From Myxococcales bacterium (lineage in GTDB: Bacteria > Myxococcota_A > Polyangia > Polyangiales > Polyangiaceae), in NCBI GenBank assembly GCA_004193285.1, contig SECP01000010.1, positions 119,086-183,085 of the forward strand: DNA of 64,000 nt, in the 5' to 3' direction. The translations under genes were made by a program, and so were the position numbers. The notes beneath the pieces are model-generated. The model was not told where the DNA came from. It worked only from the letters and a program-made list of their open reading frames with translations, and did not search any database. Below are positions 63,616-64,000 of the stretch, piece by piece (position 1 is the stretch's first letter; each line of letters begins with the position of its first letter).

Positions 63616-63963
63616 CTAGCGCACGCGCTGCAGCATCTGGAAAACGACGACGAGCGCGACCAGGAACACGAGCCACAGCCAAGGCTTGTTTCGTGGCTCG
63701 GCTACCGGGCTCGGCTTGGTCTGCTCGAGCACGGCGAGCCGCGCGTCCAGGTCGCGCACGCGCGCTTCGATTTGAGAAAGTCCGTCTTCGAGCAGCAGCT
63801 CCAGGCGGTCCGCGGGCTTACCGGCGGACAGGAGCGTGTCGCTGCCCTCCGCGGCGACGCGGGGCGCATCTTCCGCCACCGACGCGCGCAGGCTGCTCTG
63901 GGGCAGCGGCGTCTCCGCCGGCTCTGGCGTCTCGACGCTGCCCTTCACCACCTCGCCGCTCAC
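63616..63963 (-). CDS. Small tail-anchored membrane protein, start uncertain
   Basis: 115 residues from GTG 63963; the frame is still open towards the window edge, so the start may lie outside. The protein has a disordered acidic N-terminus, a short coiled-coil (LLLEDGLSQIEARVRDLDAR) and a C-terminal membrane helix (PWLWLVFLVALVVVFQMLQR). No family recognised. It lies 18 bp before gyrA on the same strand and may be in its operon. Confidence 0.55.
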   Translation of the reverse strand: MSGEVVKGSVETPEPAETPLPQSSLRASVAEDAPRVAAEGSDTLLSAGKPADRLELLLEDGLSQIEARVRDLDARLAVLEQTKPSPVAEPRNKPWLWLVFLVALVVVFQMLQRVR

Positions 63964-64000
63964 ACGGGGGGTGGTGGGGGCGCCGCTCGTAGGGGCGGCG

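Overview
The window reads as chromosomal DNA of a high-GC myxobacterium (Myxococcota, probably Polyangia). Signs of this are an AgmX/PglI-type tail protein, a giant kinase-TPR protein, an MglB-like roadblock protein, many lipoproteins and outer-membrane barrels, a sigma-54 activator beside a complete type II secretion operon, and IS21/IS3 relics in a strongly GC3-biased background. This is inference from gene content; no 16S gene is present.

Left part (1-20.1 kb) is accessory. It holds a GST fragment, an ADP-ribosylglycohydrolase, a divergent TetR/FAD-monooxygenase pair with a twin operator, and a LuxR-regulated four-gene unit. That unit contains a 30-residue Cys peptide ORF, a type-3 copper (tyrosinase-like) protein, a degenerate ATP-grasp protein and an intact ATP-grasp ligase. 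It is the best candidate here for an undescribed biosynthetic system. A second, secreted tyrosinase with two carbohydrate-binding-like domains lies 4 kb further on. After it come a TIR-domain membrane protein with a companion membrane protein, a lipoprotein, IS relics and two damaged toxin-antitoxin loci. The segment ends at the tmRNA gene (ssrA), whose 3' end is duplicated about 0.94 kb away, the usual scar of an integrative element.

Middle part (20.4-41 kb): an OYE-family reductase, an AgmX-tail lipoprotein, a barrel protein and a PAP2 phosphatase, then an NtrC-type activator followed by gspC-D-E-F-(G-like)-G-H-I-J-K-L-M-N. Between activator and gspC there is a near-consensus -24/-12 promoter and two palindromes. 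A related palindrome precedes the activator gene itself, which suggests one regulator controls both.

Right part (41-64 kb) is mostly housekeeping: a 1.8k-residue kinase/TPR protein, an FtsB-like protein, methylmalonyl-CoA mutase with its MeaB chaperone, accC/accB, aroQ, a roadblock protein, an aconitase-family protein that has lost all three Fe-S cysteines, methylmalonyl-CoA epimerase, a Tat-exported FAD protein, a cytochrome c, nth and gyrA. Mutase, MeaB and epimerase together interconvert methylmalonyl-CoA and succinyl-CoA; accBC supplies malonyl-CoA (or another acyl carboxylation).
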